From Micromonospora sp. WMMD1155 (GTDB lineage Bacteria; Actinomycetota; Actinomycetes; Mycobacteriales; Micromonosporaceae): a stretch of 64,000 nucleotides of DNA. Positions 16,942 to 26,300 of the stretch are shown one piece after another. Positions within the stretch are counted from its first letter, which is position 1. Every line of letters starts with the position of its first letter. The notes beneath the pieces are model-generated. The model had not been told where the DNA came from. It saw only the letters and a program-made list of their open reading frames with translations, and did not search any database. The stretch covers positions 6,820,501 to 6,884,500 of the forward strand of contig NZ_CP120742.1 of NCBI RefSeq assembly GCF_029581275.1, given 5' to 3'. The position numbers were made by a program, and so were the translations under genes.

Positions 16942-17760
16942 TCACCGCTCGTCCCGATCCGCGCTGGTGCTGCCGGTCATCGCCGCGACCAGGTCGTCGG
17001 TGGTGACCTCGTCCGCGCGGAGCTGGGCCGCGCGGCGGCCGAGGCGCAGCACCTCGACCCGGTCGGCGATGTCGAGCACCTGCGGCATGTTGTGGCTCAC
17101 CAGCACCACCGACATACCGGCGTCACGGGCGCGTCGGACGACGTCGAGAACGCGCCCGGTCTGGACCACACCGAGGGCTGCGGTGGGTTCGTCGAGGATG
17201 ACCACGTTCGTCGCCCAGATGATGGCCCGGGCCACCGCGACGCACTGCCGTTGCCCCCCGGACAACATGGCGATCGGGGTGGTGACCCGTGGGATCCGCA
17301 CACCGAGTTCGTCCAGTGCCGCGGCGGCGCCCTGCCGCATGGCGCGCTTGTCCAGCAGACCCAGCCGACCGAGCGGTCCGGAGCGCAGGATCTCCCTCCC
17401 GAGATACAGGTTGGCGGCCACGCTGAGGTCGTCGGCGACGGCGAGATCCTGGTAGACGGTCTCCACCCCCGCGCGGCGGGCGTCGACCGGGGTCGAGAAC
17501 TGCACCGGGCGACCGCTCACCCGGATCTCGCCCTCGTCCGGAGGATGCACACCGGAGAGCGTCTTGATCAGGGTGCTCTTCCCCGCGCCGTTGTCGCCGA
17601 TCAGCGCGACGACCTCACCTCGGTGGACGGTGAAGTCCGCACCCCGCAACGCCTCGACGTGTCCGAACCGCTTGACGATGCCACGCGCTTCCAGGACCGG
17701 CGGTTCCCCGGCGGGCGACAGTTCGTCGGTGTCGGCGGTTGCCGTCGGAGTCGTTCCCAT
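16942..17760 (-). CDS. sugar ABC transporter ATP-binding protein
   Basis: This 272-residue single ATPase has Walker A GDNGAGKST, signature motif LSGGQRQ and Walker B VVILDEPTAAL, with a switch histidine in VLVSHNM. It is of the carbohydrate-uptake-2 type, but a single nucleotide-binding domain instead of the tandem RbsA-like form. It would therefore dimerise and energise the permease encoded at 18853. The ATG overlaps the stop of the binding-protein gene by one base. It is probably regulated with the importer operon from the 20-kb promoter region. Confidence 0.9.
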   Translation of the reverse strand: MGTTPTATADTDELSPAGEPPVLEARGIVKRFGHVEALRGADFTVHRGEVVALIGDNGAGKSTLIKTLSGVHPPDEGEIRVSGRPVQFSTPVDARRAGVETVYQDLAVADDLSVAANLYLGREILRSGPLGRLGLLDKRAMRQGAAAALDELGVRIPRVTTPIAMLSGGQRQCVAVARAIIWATNVVILDEPTAALGVVQTGRVLDVVRRARDAGMSVVLVSHNMPQVLDIADRVEVLRLGRRAAQLRADEVTTDDLVAAMTGSTSADRDER

Positions 17761-18812
17761 CACTGCACCGGCGGGTTGGCGCAGCTGGGCTCGAGCACCG
17801 CCTTGATCTCCGCCGAGTCGATGTTCTCCTTGGTGACGAACGTGACGCCGGTGTCGGCCGACGCGAGTGGCGCCTTGTCCCGCAGGTGCTTGACCATCTT
17901 GTCGACGCCGAAGTAGCCCATCTTGAACGGGTTCTGCACGACCAGCGCCGAGATCTGACCGCTGCGCAGCCCGGCCACCTCGTCCGGGGCGGCGTCCCAC
18001 CCGATGATGACCACCTTGCCCGACTTACCCGCCGCCTGGATGGCCTGGGCGGCACCGAGCACGCTCGGCTCGTTGGCCGCGAAGATGCCCTTGAGGTTGG
18101 GGTTGGCGGTGAGGATGTTCTCGGTGACCCGCCGCGCCTCGTTGACGTCGCTCTTGCTCGGCTGTTGGCCGACCAGCTTCAGGTTGGGGAACTGGGCGAG
18201 GCCGGCCTTGAAGCCGTCGACCCGCTCGGTGTTGGTCTGCGATCCGGGCTGGAACTCGACCAGGGCCACGTCGTGGTTGCCGGGGCCCAACTCCTTGGCG
18301 AGCAGCTTCGCCGCCTCGGTCGCCGACGCGCGGTTGTCGGTGGCGAAGAGCGGCACGCTCGACGGTTGCGGGCTGGTGCCGGAGTCGATCATCGCGACCG
18401 GGATCTTGGCGGCCAGCGCCTGGTCGGTGGCCGGCGCCAGGGCGCTGGAGTCGGTCGCCGCGTAGACGATGCCGTCGACCTTCTTGGTGACGAAGTTCTG
18501 GATCAGGTTGACCTGGCCCTCGACGTCGGTCTCGGTGGTCACCCCGTCCCACTGGACGGTGACGTCCCCGGCGCGCTGCGCGGCGCACTCCGCGCCCGCC
18601 TTCACCGTGTTCCAGTAGTCGGCGCCGACGGCCTTCGGTACGACGGCGAGCTTCAACGGCCCGCTCGCGTCCTTGGTCGCGCCGTCTCCGCCGTCCCGGA
18701 CCTCGACGCCGCCGCAGGCGCTGAGCAGAGCGGTGGCCGCGACCGCGGCCACGACGGCCTGTGCACGAAGGAGACGCGTGCGCGCCGGTCGACTGGTGGT
18801 GGTGTGTGCCAT
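17760..18812 (-). CDS. sugar ABC transporter substrate-binding lipoprotein
   Basis: This 350-residue periplasmic-binding-protein-1 type receptor (RbsB/XylF-like) has an arginine-rich signal peptide with lipobox LLSACGG, making it a membrane-anchored lipoprotein on the outer face. The mature part shows the two-lobe pattern (LAVVPKAVGADYW, VDGIVYAATDSSALAP, IPVAMIDSG, GIFAANEPSVLGAAQAIQAAG). The neighbouring catabolic genes suggest L-fucose or a similar deoxyhexose as ligand; this is inference. The start at 18812 is chosen because it precedes a normal signal peptide; an upstream in-frame ATG at 18851 would add a charged extension. Confidence 0.9.
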   Translation of the reverse strand: MAHTTTSRPARTRLLRAQAVVAAVAATALLSACGGVEVRDGGDGATKDASGPLKLAVVPKAVGADYWNTVKAGAECAAQRAGDVTVQWDGVTTETDVEGQVNLIQNFVTKKVDGIVYAATDSSALAPATDQALAAKIPVAMIDSGTSPQPSSVPLFATDNRASATEAAKLLAKELGPGNHDVALVEFQPGSQTNTERVDGFKAGLAQFPNLKLVGQQPSKSDVNEARRVTENILTANPNLKGIFAANEPSVLGAAQAIQAAGKSGKVVIIGWDAAPDEVAGLRSGQISALVVQNPFKMGYFGVDKMVKHLRDKAPLASADTGVTFVTKENIDSAEIKAVLEPSCANPPVQ

Positions 18813-18852
18813 GGTGGGTGTCCTTCCTCGTTCGGACTCGTGGAATGGCATG

Positions 18853-19860
18853 TCAACCCCGCGATTCCAGCCGCCGGCGGCGGTACTGGTCGAAGTAGAC
18901 GGCGGCCCAGATGATCAGGCCGACGATCACCTGCTGGTAATGGATGCTGATGTCGAGCAGGACGGCCCCGTTACGCACCAGGGCGATGAGGAAGGCGCCG
19001 ATGATCGTCCCGACGATGCGGCCCTGGCCCCCGAACAGGCTGGCTCCGCCGATGACCGCGGCGGCGATGACGTCGAGTTCCAGCGAGATCCCGTAGTTCG
19101 GCTGGCCGGAGTTGACCCGGGAGGCGGCGATCATGCCGCCGAGCCCGACCAGCACACCCGCCAACACGTACACCCCGGTCAGGTGACGGCCGACCCGGAT
19201 GCCGGAGCGACGCGCGGCCTCCAGGTTGGAGCCCATCGCGTAGGTGTACTGGCCGAAGCGGGTCTGGGAGAGCAGGAAGGCGACCCCGACGGCGACCAGG
19301 ACGGTGATCACGACGGCGAACGGGATGCCGATGATCTCCCCGTTGCCCAGCAGCTGGAACGACCGGGGCAGGCCGTAGACGCCGACCGCGCCGGTGATGA
19401 TGAAGACCAGACCACGCCCGACGGACATCGTCCCCAGCGTCGCGATGAACGGCGGAATCCGGGCTGCCGTCACCAGCAGGCCGTTCAACAGCCCGGCCAG
19501 CGCGCCGACGCCGATCGCCACCGCCGTCGCGGCCCACAGGGAGAAGCCGAGGTCGCGGACGACCATCGCGCCCAGCACTCCGGCCAGCGCGGCCACCGAC
19601 CCGACGGACAGGTCGATGCCCTTGGTGATGATGACCATCGTCTGCGCCGTGGCGATGATGGCGATGACCGCCGTCTGCGCCCCGATGTTGAAGAGGTTGT
19701 CCGCCGTCAGGAAGTAGGGACTCGCGAAGGTCAACGCGACGAACAGGACGACCAACGCGGTGGCGGCGGTGAATTCGGAGACGGCGTGGGAGATCCGCTC
19801 CCGGAGCCAGTCCCCGAACTCGCCGCGCTGCGTGCCGGCGGATGCCTCGACGGTACTCAT
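18853..19860 (-). CDS. sugar ABC transporter permease (RbsC-like)
   Basis: This 335-residue integral membrane protein has about eight to ten hydrophobic segments and the family signature GIDLSVGSVAALAGVLGA after the third. Later come PPFIATLGTMSVGRGL and VIGGASLFGGQGRIVGT. It would homodimerise and pair with the ATPase at 16942. The ATG at 19860 is the only start ahead of the first membrane helix with normal family length. It is the first gene of the importer operon: permease, binding protein, ATPase, and possibly the aldo/keto reductase downstream. Confidence 0.9.
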   Translation of the reverse strand: MSTVEASAGTQRGEFGDWLRERISHAVSEFTAATALVVLFVALTFASPYFLTADNLFNIGAQTAVIAIIATAQTMVIITKGIDLSVGSVAALAGVLGAMVVRDLGFSLWAATAVAIGVGALAGLLNGLLVTAARIPPFIATLGTMSVGRGLVFIITGAVGVYGLPRSFQLLGNGEIIGIPFAVVITVLVAVGVAFLLSQTRFGQYTYAMGSNLEAARRSGIRVGRHLTGVYVLAGVLVGLGGMIAASRVNSGQPNYGISLELDVIAAAVIGGASLFGGQGRIVGTIIGAFLIALVRNGAVLLDISIHYQQVIVGLIIWAAVYFDQYRRRRLESRG

Positions 19861-20346
19861 CGTCGGACCTGACCTCCCCAAGCGTGGGGCCGGCACTCGA
19901 CGGAGGACCCGCCGTCGTGCCGAGCACCTATGAGCGGCCGAGCCTCCCCGCGGAGGAGAGGGCTTGGCGTGGACCTGCCGCACCGTGACGATAGATCAGA
20001 TGTTTCCCTTGATCAGCCGTTACCATGCCATGCACTCACGCGCGTTGCCAAGGTCTTACAACCATGTTTTGACATCGTTACCCGAGACGTCAGGTTCATA
20101 CGTCTGATCAACTCGCCACAACTGCGGCCGAGCGGCACGCGACTGTCGACCAGTGACGGTCCACAAAGGATCGAAACGTCCGCCCCGCCGACCATGCGCA
20201 CCCCGCACCCTTCGGGCGACCCTCCGGCTCGATCCGGAAGATCATCGCCAGCATGTTATCGATAACATGCTATGCCCGGTGGCGTTCGCGGGCACCTCTT
20301 TCTCCGTCGACCAGCCGGCCGGTCAACCCATCGCCCCCCGGCCGGG
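19861..20346. promoter_or_regulatory. regulatory region of the sugar importer operon
   Basis: This 486-base gap holds the importer promoter. On the minus strand TTGGCA lies 18 bp before CATGGT near 20030-20060. A site carrying AGATCAGATG (19993-20002) then TTGATCA (20009-20015) shares ten bases with the fucD operator. A third TCTGATCA occurs near 20105. Further upstream lies the 22-bp palindrome at 20250. No gene is visible. Confidence 0.5.
20250..20271. promoter_or_regulatory. 22-bp perfect palindrome, LacI-type operator
   Basis: The sequence is AGCATGTTATC followed by its exact reverse complement, with the central CG and ATGTTA/TAACAT half-sites typical of LacI-family operators. It lies just after the lactonase stop and upstream of the importer operon. 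A second copy matching at 18 of 22 positions lies upstream of the lactonase (21326-21347). No LacI gene is adjacent. Confidence 0.7.
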
Positions 20347-21225
20347 TCACGACGCCGCGAGCCGGTACTCCCGGGACGCCGTCCCTCGCCAGATCGCCGC
20401 GCGCTCGTCGTCGGTCAGTGGGTCCAGCAGGTCACCGAGGACCCTGACCCAGCGGGTGTACGAGGTGACGAGCAGGCACACCGGCCAGTCCGAGCCGAAC
20501 ATCAGCCGGCTCGGGCCGAACACGTCGAGCGCGTGCTCGACGGCCGGCCGCAGGTCCGCCGGCGTCCAGGAGCCGCCCCTCACCTCGGTCACCAGGCCGG
20601 AGAGCTTCGCCGTCGTGTTGGGCTCGGCGGCCAGCTCCCACAGGTCCCGGGGCCAGTCACCGAGCCCTCCGCTGCCGAGCGCCGGCTTGCCGAGGTGGTC
20701 CAGGACGAACCGGACCTGCGGCAGGTCGCGGACGAGCCGGGTGGCCGCCGGCAACTGATGCCGCCGGACGAGCAGGTCGAAGGCGAGACCGGCGGCACCG
20801 ACCGCGGCGATGCCCCGCCGGACGTCGGGGCGGTCGAGATATGCCGGGTCCGGCTCGGACTGGACCAGATGACGGATCCCGACGAGCCGCTCCCCGCCCC
20901 GTGCCGCCCGGAGCCGTTCCAAGCGCTCGGCGACATCACCTCCGGTGAGGTCGACCCACCCGACCACCCCGGCGATGAGCGGGTCGTCGGCCGCGATCCC
21001 CAGCAACTCGGGCGTCTCCGACCGGGCGGCGACGGACTGCACGACGACGGTCCGCGTGACTCCGGCGGCGCGGGTGGCCGGGCCGAGATCGACCGGGGTG
21101 AAGTCGTCGTCGATGGTCGCCATGGTGTGCGGGTCGATCCAGGGTTGCGGATGCCGGGCCCGCACCCAGAGGTGATGGTGCGCGTCGACGATCCCCGGCC
21201 GCCGCACGGCCGCACCGGTCGTCAC
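20347..21225 (-). CDS. amidohydrolase, L-fucono-1,5-lactonase-like
   Basis: This metal-dependent TIM-barrel amidohydrolase of the COG3618 group has the N-terminal IVDAHHHLW metal motif, VGIRHLVQSEPD, FVLDHLGKPALG and the late catalytic aspartate in LMFGSDWPVCLL. Members open sugar lactones. In this cluster it would convert L-fucono-lactone from the aldo/keto reductase to L-fuconate for the dehydratase. A longer frame begins with an ATG at 21330, but that codon lies inside a LacI-type operator and near a TAACAT -10-like box, so the GTG at 21225 just before the homology is preferred. Start confidence is low, family confidence high. Confidence 0.82.
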   Translation of the reverse strand: MTTGAAVRRPGIVDAHHHLWVRARHPQPWIDPHTMATIDDDFTPVDLGPATRAAGVTRTVVVQSVAARSETPELLGIAADDPLIAGVVGWVDLTGGDVAERLERLRAARGGERLVGIRHLVQSEPDPAYLDRPDVRRGIAAVGAAGLAFDLLVRRHQLPAATRLVRDLPQVRFVLDHLGKPALGSGGLGDWPRDLWELAAEPNTTAKLSGLVTEVRGGSWTPADLRPAVEHALDVFGPSRLMFGSDWPVCLLVTSYTRWVRVLGDLLDPLTDDERAAIWRGTASREYRLAAS

Positions 21226-21325
21226 CGGCCCCGCCCCGGCGCGCTCACGTCCACCCCACACCCCGCTCGGCACCTGGTCGAACGTCCGGTTCGACCCGGT
21301 GCCACAGAGCCGTTCCGGCAGGGTG

Positions 21326-21347
21326 ACCATGTTAGCGGTAACAGGCT
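21326..21347. promoter_or_regulatory. second LacI-type operator, upstream of the lactonase
   Basis: This site agrees with the perfect palindrome at 20250-20271 at 18 of 22 positions, including both ATGTTA and TAACA half-sites around CG. On the minus strand a TAACAT hexamer inside it could serve as the -10 of the lactonase promoter, which would put the operator directly over the promoter. Confidence 0.65.
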
Positions 21348-21494
21348 GGCAGCCGGCGGCAGAACGCGCCCATCAGCGGGAACTCCGTCGGCACGCTCCC
21401 GACTGGAGCGAGAACGGTCGTGGTTCCGCTCCGCCCGACGTTCACGCCACTCATCGGCTCGTCCGCCGGTGGGCGCGGCGGTGCCAGGGCCGGG

Positions 21495-21523
21495 TTGACC
21501 GCCTGAGGCGGCACGGATACCGT
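21495..21523 (+). promoter_or_regulatory. promoter of the cbtBA operon
   Basis: TTGACC (21495-21500) and TACCGT (21518-21523) are separated by 17 bp. The predicted start would lie around 21530, immediately before the riboswitch, so the full aptamer would be transcribed. Confidence 0.5.
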
Positions 21524-21539
21524 CGACCCACTATCTGCG

Positions 21540-21645
21540 GCGACGCGAGGGAAGCCGGTGTGATTCCGGCGCGGTCGCGCCACTGTAAGCGGTTCCCCCA
21601 CCTCACGTGTGGGCCGCGAGCCAGGACGCTCGGTCGTCCGCAGCC
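21540..21645 (+). promoter_or_regulatory. cobalamin riboswitch upstream of cbtBA
   Basis: The leader reads GGGAAGCCGGTGTGATTCC, then GCGGTCGCGCCACTGTAAGC, then GAGCCAGGACGCTCGG. These are the conserved core and B12-box strings of compact cobalamin riboswitches. It ends about 45 bases before the cbtB start, and GGGGAGG just ahead of cbtB could be the sequestered ribosome-binding site. It would shut off cobalt uptake when cobalamin is sufficient. Boundaries are approximate. Confidence 0.9.
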
Positions 21646-21687
21646 TTGCGATGGGGACGCGTCATCCCCGGGGAGGTTCGTGATCAC

Positions 21688-21891
21688 ATGTCCAGTTCCA
21701 CGTCCAGTCAGCCGTTGGTGAATCCCGCCGGCACCACGCGTCTGCTGTGGATGGTGATGGCGACCGTCGTCGCTCTCGCCCTGCTGGCCTACCTCGTCGC
21801 CTTCGACCAGGGTGCGGTGTCGCGCAGTGGCATGTACCTGCACGAGCTGATGCACGACGGCCGGCACCTGCTGGGTGTTCCGTGCCACTGA
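21688..21891 (+). CDS. cbtB: cobalt transporter subunit CbtB
   Basis: This 67-residue protein has one membrane helix (LLWMVMATVVALALLAYLVAF) and the histidine-rich C-terminal pattern YLHELMHDGRHLLGVPCH that defines CbtB and probably binds Co2+. It is the small partner of CbtA in B12-regulated cobalt uptake. The ATG at 21688 follows GGGGAGG after a short spacer. Its end overlaps the start of cbtA by ten bases, so the two are coupled. Confidence 0.9.
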   Translation: MSSSTSSQPLVNPAGTTRLLWMVMATVVALALLAYLVAFDQGAVSRSGMYLHELMHDGRHLLGVPCH

Positions 21892-22655
21892 CGGCCACCG
21901 CCGCCCCCTCGTTCGTCACCGTTCTCGTCCGTGGTCTGCTCGCCGGCCTGATCGCCGGCCTGATCGCCGGGGCGTTCGCCTATGTCGTCGGTGAGCCGCA
22001 CGTCGAGGCGGCCATCGCGATCGAGGAGGCGGCGTCGGCGCATGCCGAGCCGGGGGCCGACGCACACGATCACGAGGATGCCCTGGTCGGCCGCACCGGC
22101 CAGCGCGGCGGCCTGTTCCTGGCCACCGGCCTGTTCGGTGCCGCGATGGGTGGCCTGCTGGCCACCGCGTACGTCGTGCTGGCGCGCCGTCGGCGGATCC
22201 ACGACGACGGACGGTCGGGTTTGCTGCTGGCCGGCGCGGCGCTGCTCGGCGCGGTGCTCGTGCCGTTCCTCAAGTACCCGGCGAACCCGCCGGCGGTCGG
22301 CGACCCGGCCACCATCAACCAACGCACCGTGACCTACCTGCTGATGGTGGTGCTCGGTCTGGTCGCCGTGTGGGCGGGCTCGCTGGGCTACCGATCGGTG
22401 GGGGCCCAGGCACCGCTGTGGCAGCGCGCCGCTGCGGGCGTCGGCGGATTCCTGCTGGTCAGCGTGGTGTCCTACGTGGTGCTTCCGTCGTTCCAGGAGG
22501 TCCCCGCCGACTTCCCCGCGACGCTGCTGTGGGACTTCCGGCTGGCCTCCCTCGGCACCCAGGTGGTGCTCTGGACCGGGATCGGACTGCTGTTCGCGGC
22601 CCTGATGCACCACGAGCGGCGTCGCCGGATCGCGGCAACACCCTCCAGCGCGTGA
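21882..22655 (+). CDS. cbtA: cobalt transporter subunit CbtA
   Basis: This 257-residue polytopic membrane protein has about five hydrophobic segments. The first, VLVRGLLAGLIAGLIAGAF, is typical of CbtA, followed by an EPHVEAAIAIEEA segment and a His/Asp-rich loop (HAEPGADAHDHED) likely to contact metal. It transports cobalt with CbtB. The GTG start at 21882 lies inside the end of cbtB, and its TGA overlaps the GTG of the next gene (GTGA), so three genes form one riboswitch-controlled unit. Confidence 0.88.
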   Translation: MPLTATAAPSFVTVLVRGLLAGLIAGLIAGAFAYVVGEPHVEAAIAIEEAASAHAEPGADAHDHEDALVGRTGQRGGLFLATGLFGAAMGGLLATAYVVLARRRRIHDDGRSGLLLAGAALLGAVLVPFLKYPANPPAVGDPATINQRTVTYLLMVVLGLVAVWAGSLGYRSVGAQAPLWQRAAAGVGGFLLVSVVSYVVLPSFQEVPADFPATLLWDFRLASLGTQVVLWTGIGLLFAALMHHERRRRIAATPSSA

Positions 22656-23236
22656 CGGCGACCAGCCTCCGGCTGGTCGCCCACGCGCACACCACCGCCC
22701 TTCGCCGGGCCCACTTCGGTGGGTCCGGCGAGGGCTTGGACGAGGGTGGCCGGCGTGCCGCCCTCGCCCAGGCGCAGGCTCGACGGTCGTTCCCGGGCGT
22801 CGACGACGTCTGCGTGTGCAGTCCGGCGGTGGCGGCCGTCCAGACCGCCGAGGCACTCGAGCTGTCGCCCCGCCTCGAAGCGGCGTTGGCGGACTGTGAC
22901 CACGGCGACTGGGCCGGGCGGTCGATCGAGGAGATCGCCGTCGAGCAGCCGCACGCGCTGCACGAGTGGATGTCCGAACCGGAGTCCGCTCCACACGGCG
23001 GCGAGTCCGTCGCCGCGGTGCGGGACCGGGTCGGTCGCTGGTTGGACGGGCAACGAGGCGCCGAGCGGCGGATCACCGCGATCGCGCACCCGCTGGTGAT
23101 CCGGGTTGCGGTCGTGCACGCCCTGGACCTGCCGTTGCCGACGTACCGGCAGGTGGACGTCGAGCCGCTGGCGGTGGTTCGGCTCACCGGCCGTGGGGCG
23201 CGGTGGCATCTCCGACTGAGCCCACCGGCAGGCTGA
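22652..23236 (+). CDS. histidine-phosphatase-superfamily protein with altered RHG motif
   Basis: This 194-residue phosphoglycerate-mutase-like fold is coupled to cbtA by a GTGA overlap. The catalytic RHG motif of the superfamily reads AHA here (LRLVAHAHTTALRR): the phosphate-accepting histidine is kept, but the phosphate-binding arginine and the glycine are replaced. The second catalytic histidine is present in ITAIAHPLVIR. The CobC-like branch removes phosphate during cobalamin nucleotide-loop assembly, which suits a cobalt operon, but the missing arginine makes activity doubtful. It could be a binding protein that has lost catalysis. Confidence 0.7.
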   Translation: MTATSLRLVAHAHTTALRRAHFGGSGEGLDEGGRRAALAQAQARRSFPGVDDVCVCSPAVAAVQTAEALELSPRLEAALADCDHGDWAGRSIEEIAVEQPHALHEWMSEPESAPHGGESVAAVRDRVGRWLDGQRGAERRITAIAHPLVIRVAVVHALDLPLPTYRQVDVEPLAVVRLTGRGARWHLRLSPPAG

Positions 23237-23246
23237 TCACGCCGAA

Positions 23247-23288
23247 ACGATCGTGGGCGGGCCGTTCTTCCGGCCCGCCCACGATCGT
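23247..23288. terminator. 18-bp bidirectional terminator hairpin
   Basis: Bases 23247-23264 pair perfectly with 23271-23288 around the six-base loop TTCTTC. It lies between the convergent cbt operon and the GH92 gene, whose stop is at 23307, so it can end both transcripts. Confidence 0.8.
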
Positions 23289-23306
23289 CGCTGCTACCCG
23301 GCGGCG

Positions 23307-26300
23307 TTAGCCGGTGACGGTGAACGGTCGGGACACCTTCGTGGCCGACGTCGCACCGGTCAGCGTGACGCTTGTCGCCCCGGGCTTCGCCGCCCCCGGA
23401 ACGCTCACCGTCGCGCCCGAGATGACACCGTCACCGTTCGCGCGCAGGGTGCTGACCGCGACACCCTCGCCGAAGGCCACCGTGACCACCTCGTTCGGCA
23501 CGAACCCGGAACCGTCGACGGTGATCGCCGTCGCACGCGGCCCCGAGGCCGTCAACAGCACCACCCTCGGCTGGTAGGTCCGCGCCTGCGCCGGTTCGGT
23601 CACCTGGACGGTGGCCGTGGCCGGCGTACCGGAGGACGCGCCGGTCGCGGTGACCGCGTACCGGCCGGGTTGAGCGTCGTCGGACGTCGGAACCGAGACC
23701 CGTACCGTCCCCTTCGCGGAGGCCGCGACCTTCGTGGTCCGGGACGGATCGGTGCCGACGCTGACCGTCACCTGCTCGCCCGCAGCGAACCCGCTGCCGT
23801 CGACGGTGATCGCACCACCGGTGGTGACGCTGCCCGACGTGGAGAGCGCGATCGCCGGCTGCGATCCGCCCCTCGCCACGGTCACAGTGAACGACTCGGT
23901 GCGGCTGGACTGCGTGTCCCATGCGGTGACGTGCACCGGGTAGGTGCCGTCCCGGGTGTAGGTGTGCTGCCCGCTCATGGCACCGGACGCGTCGATGGTG
24001 ACGTCGTCCGGAGCCGTGCCGTCACCCCACTGGACGCGGGCACGGTAGCCCGTCGTACCGGGAACGCCGCCGGTCACCGCACCGAGGTCGGCCGTGAGGG
24101 CCTTCCCGGCGGTGGCCGTCTGGTCCTTCGGGGCGTCGGTGGTCAGCACGGGAGCCGGCGTGCCGTCGTTCGCGACGGCGAACACGTGGATCCGGCCCGC
24201 CGAGCGGGGATCGCCGGTCTGCGTCGGCAGGGTCACCGACACCAGCGTCTTGCCCGCCGGGACATGGTACGGCGCGGTGGCGAACAGGAACGGCTGGGCG
24301 CCGTCCCGGCTGGTGCCGTGCAGCCGGTACGCCGTCTTGGCGACGACGATGTTGCCGTAGGACGGGGTGCCGTTGGCGTTGCCGCCCAGCGTCCAGTCGC
24401 TGAACTGGATCGGGATGCCGGCGGTGCTGCCGTCGCTGAACGTCGCGGTGCCGGTGGTGCTCTGGTCGCCCTGCGTACCGGCGCCGATGAACGAGATGTT
24501 CCGCGCGTCGGCGGGCAGGTCGAGGACGACGGTCGCGCCGTTGCCGGTGGCGTTGTCGGGCTGTCCGGGCGGGATCACCGGCAGGGTGAACTGCAGTGCC
24601 GTGCCGGGAACCTGCTGCCGCTGGCCCTGGATCGCGCCGCCCGCCGTCAGGGCCGCCCGCGAGTACGCCCACGACTTGGCGTCGCAGTCCGCCGCGAGGG
24701 CGCCCTCGTCACCGATGCACACGGTGTCGAAGGCGGCGGTGAGGCCGGACGTCGGGGCGTACGCCACCTCGACGCCGACCGTCGCGGAGCTCTGGCTCTC
24801 GCCGTCGGTCACCGTGACGTCGGCCTGGTGGTAGCCCGGCGTGGCGTAGGTGTGCGATCCACCGACGCGGTAGACGGCCCGCGAGCTGAGCGTCAGGGTG
24901 CCCTCGGTGACCGGAGTGCCGTCACCCCAGTCGATCGTGGCCCGGTAGCCGTCGGCGCTGCCGCCGGTGACGGACGCCAGCGGCACCGAGACGGGTACGC
25001 CGGACGTCGCGTGCACGGTGCCCTCGGCAGTCACCGTGATGTCGCCGCCGCCGATGGTCAGGTCCCCACCGGCGAGCAGCTCGATCTCGGCGAGGTTGGT
25101 CTGCGCCGCGCCGACGGTCTTCGTCACGGCCAGTCGGAACTGCGCGAACCGGCCCGGCTTGTCGATCGAGTACGGCCGGGTCTGGTTGCGCCAGCGGAAC
25201 ACCTGGTCGCTGCGCGAGTCCACAGTGGTCCAGGTGAGGCCGTCGTTGGAGCCCTGCAACCGCCAGTCCGCCGGGTCGCCCGCCGCCGCCCCGGAGGTCA
25301 CTGTGTAGTACGTCGGCTTCTGCTTCCCACCACGGTCGGCCCAGGTGATCTGCGGGGTCGCCGAGGCGAAGGTCAGCTGCGTGGTCGACGAGTCGTCGAA
25401 CAGCTTCGACGCGTCCTGACCGCCGGTCGCGGTCGCGGTGCCGAGACCGGGGCCGGTGGTGTCCTGCAACGGCTTCGGCGCGTCCTCACCCTTGGTCAGC
25501 GACGGCGGCGCGTCCTTCTTGCCGCCGCCCCACGACGACGGGTCGGGGCCCATCTGGAAGTCGATGGTGCCGCCCTTGGCGAGCGCGGCGACGTCCACCG
25601 ACAGGCCGTGCTGCTTCTTGCCGTTGACCTTGACGTCCTGCACGTAGATGTTGCGCGTGCTGTTGGCCGGCGCGTTGACGACGATGTCGCCGGTGGGCCG
25701 ACGCACCGTCATCCTGGTGAACTGCGGCGAGCCGATGGTCCACTCGGCCGAGCCGGCCTGCAGCGGGTAGATGCCCATCGAGCTGAGGATGTACCACGAC
25801 GACATCTCGCCGTTGTCCTCGTCGCCCAGGTAGCCCTGGCCGATCTCGCTGCCGACGTAGAGGCGGCGCAGGATCTCGCGTACCGCCGCCTGCGTCTTGG
25901 CCGGCGCGCCCGCGAAGTTGTACATGTACGGGATGTGGTGCGACGGCTGGTTGCTCATGCCGAGCTGACCCATCCGCACCGCACGCGCCTCGACCATCTC
26001 GTGGATGATGCCGCCGTACCCACCGGGGCGGTCGGCGTTCTCCGGGGTGGAGAAGAACGTGTCGAGCTTGTCCCGCAGCGCCTGCCGCCCGCCGAACAGG
26101 TTGGCGAGGCCCTGACCGTCCTGCTGGGCGGTGAAGGCGAAGTTCCACCCGTTGGTCTCGGTGTAGACGCCACCCCAGTCCAGCGGGTCGCCGGCGAGGA
26201 AGTCACCGGCGGCGTCGCGGCCCTGGAAGAGCTTCGTCTTCGGGTCGAACAGGTGGACGTAGTTGCGGGCACGCTCCAGGAAGTAACGCGACTCCTCCTT

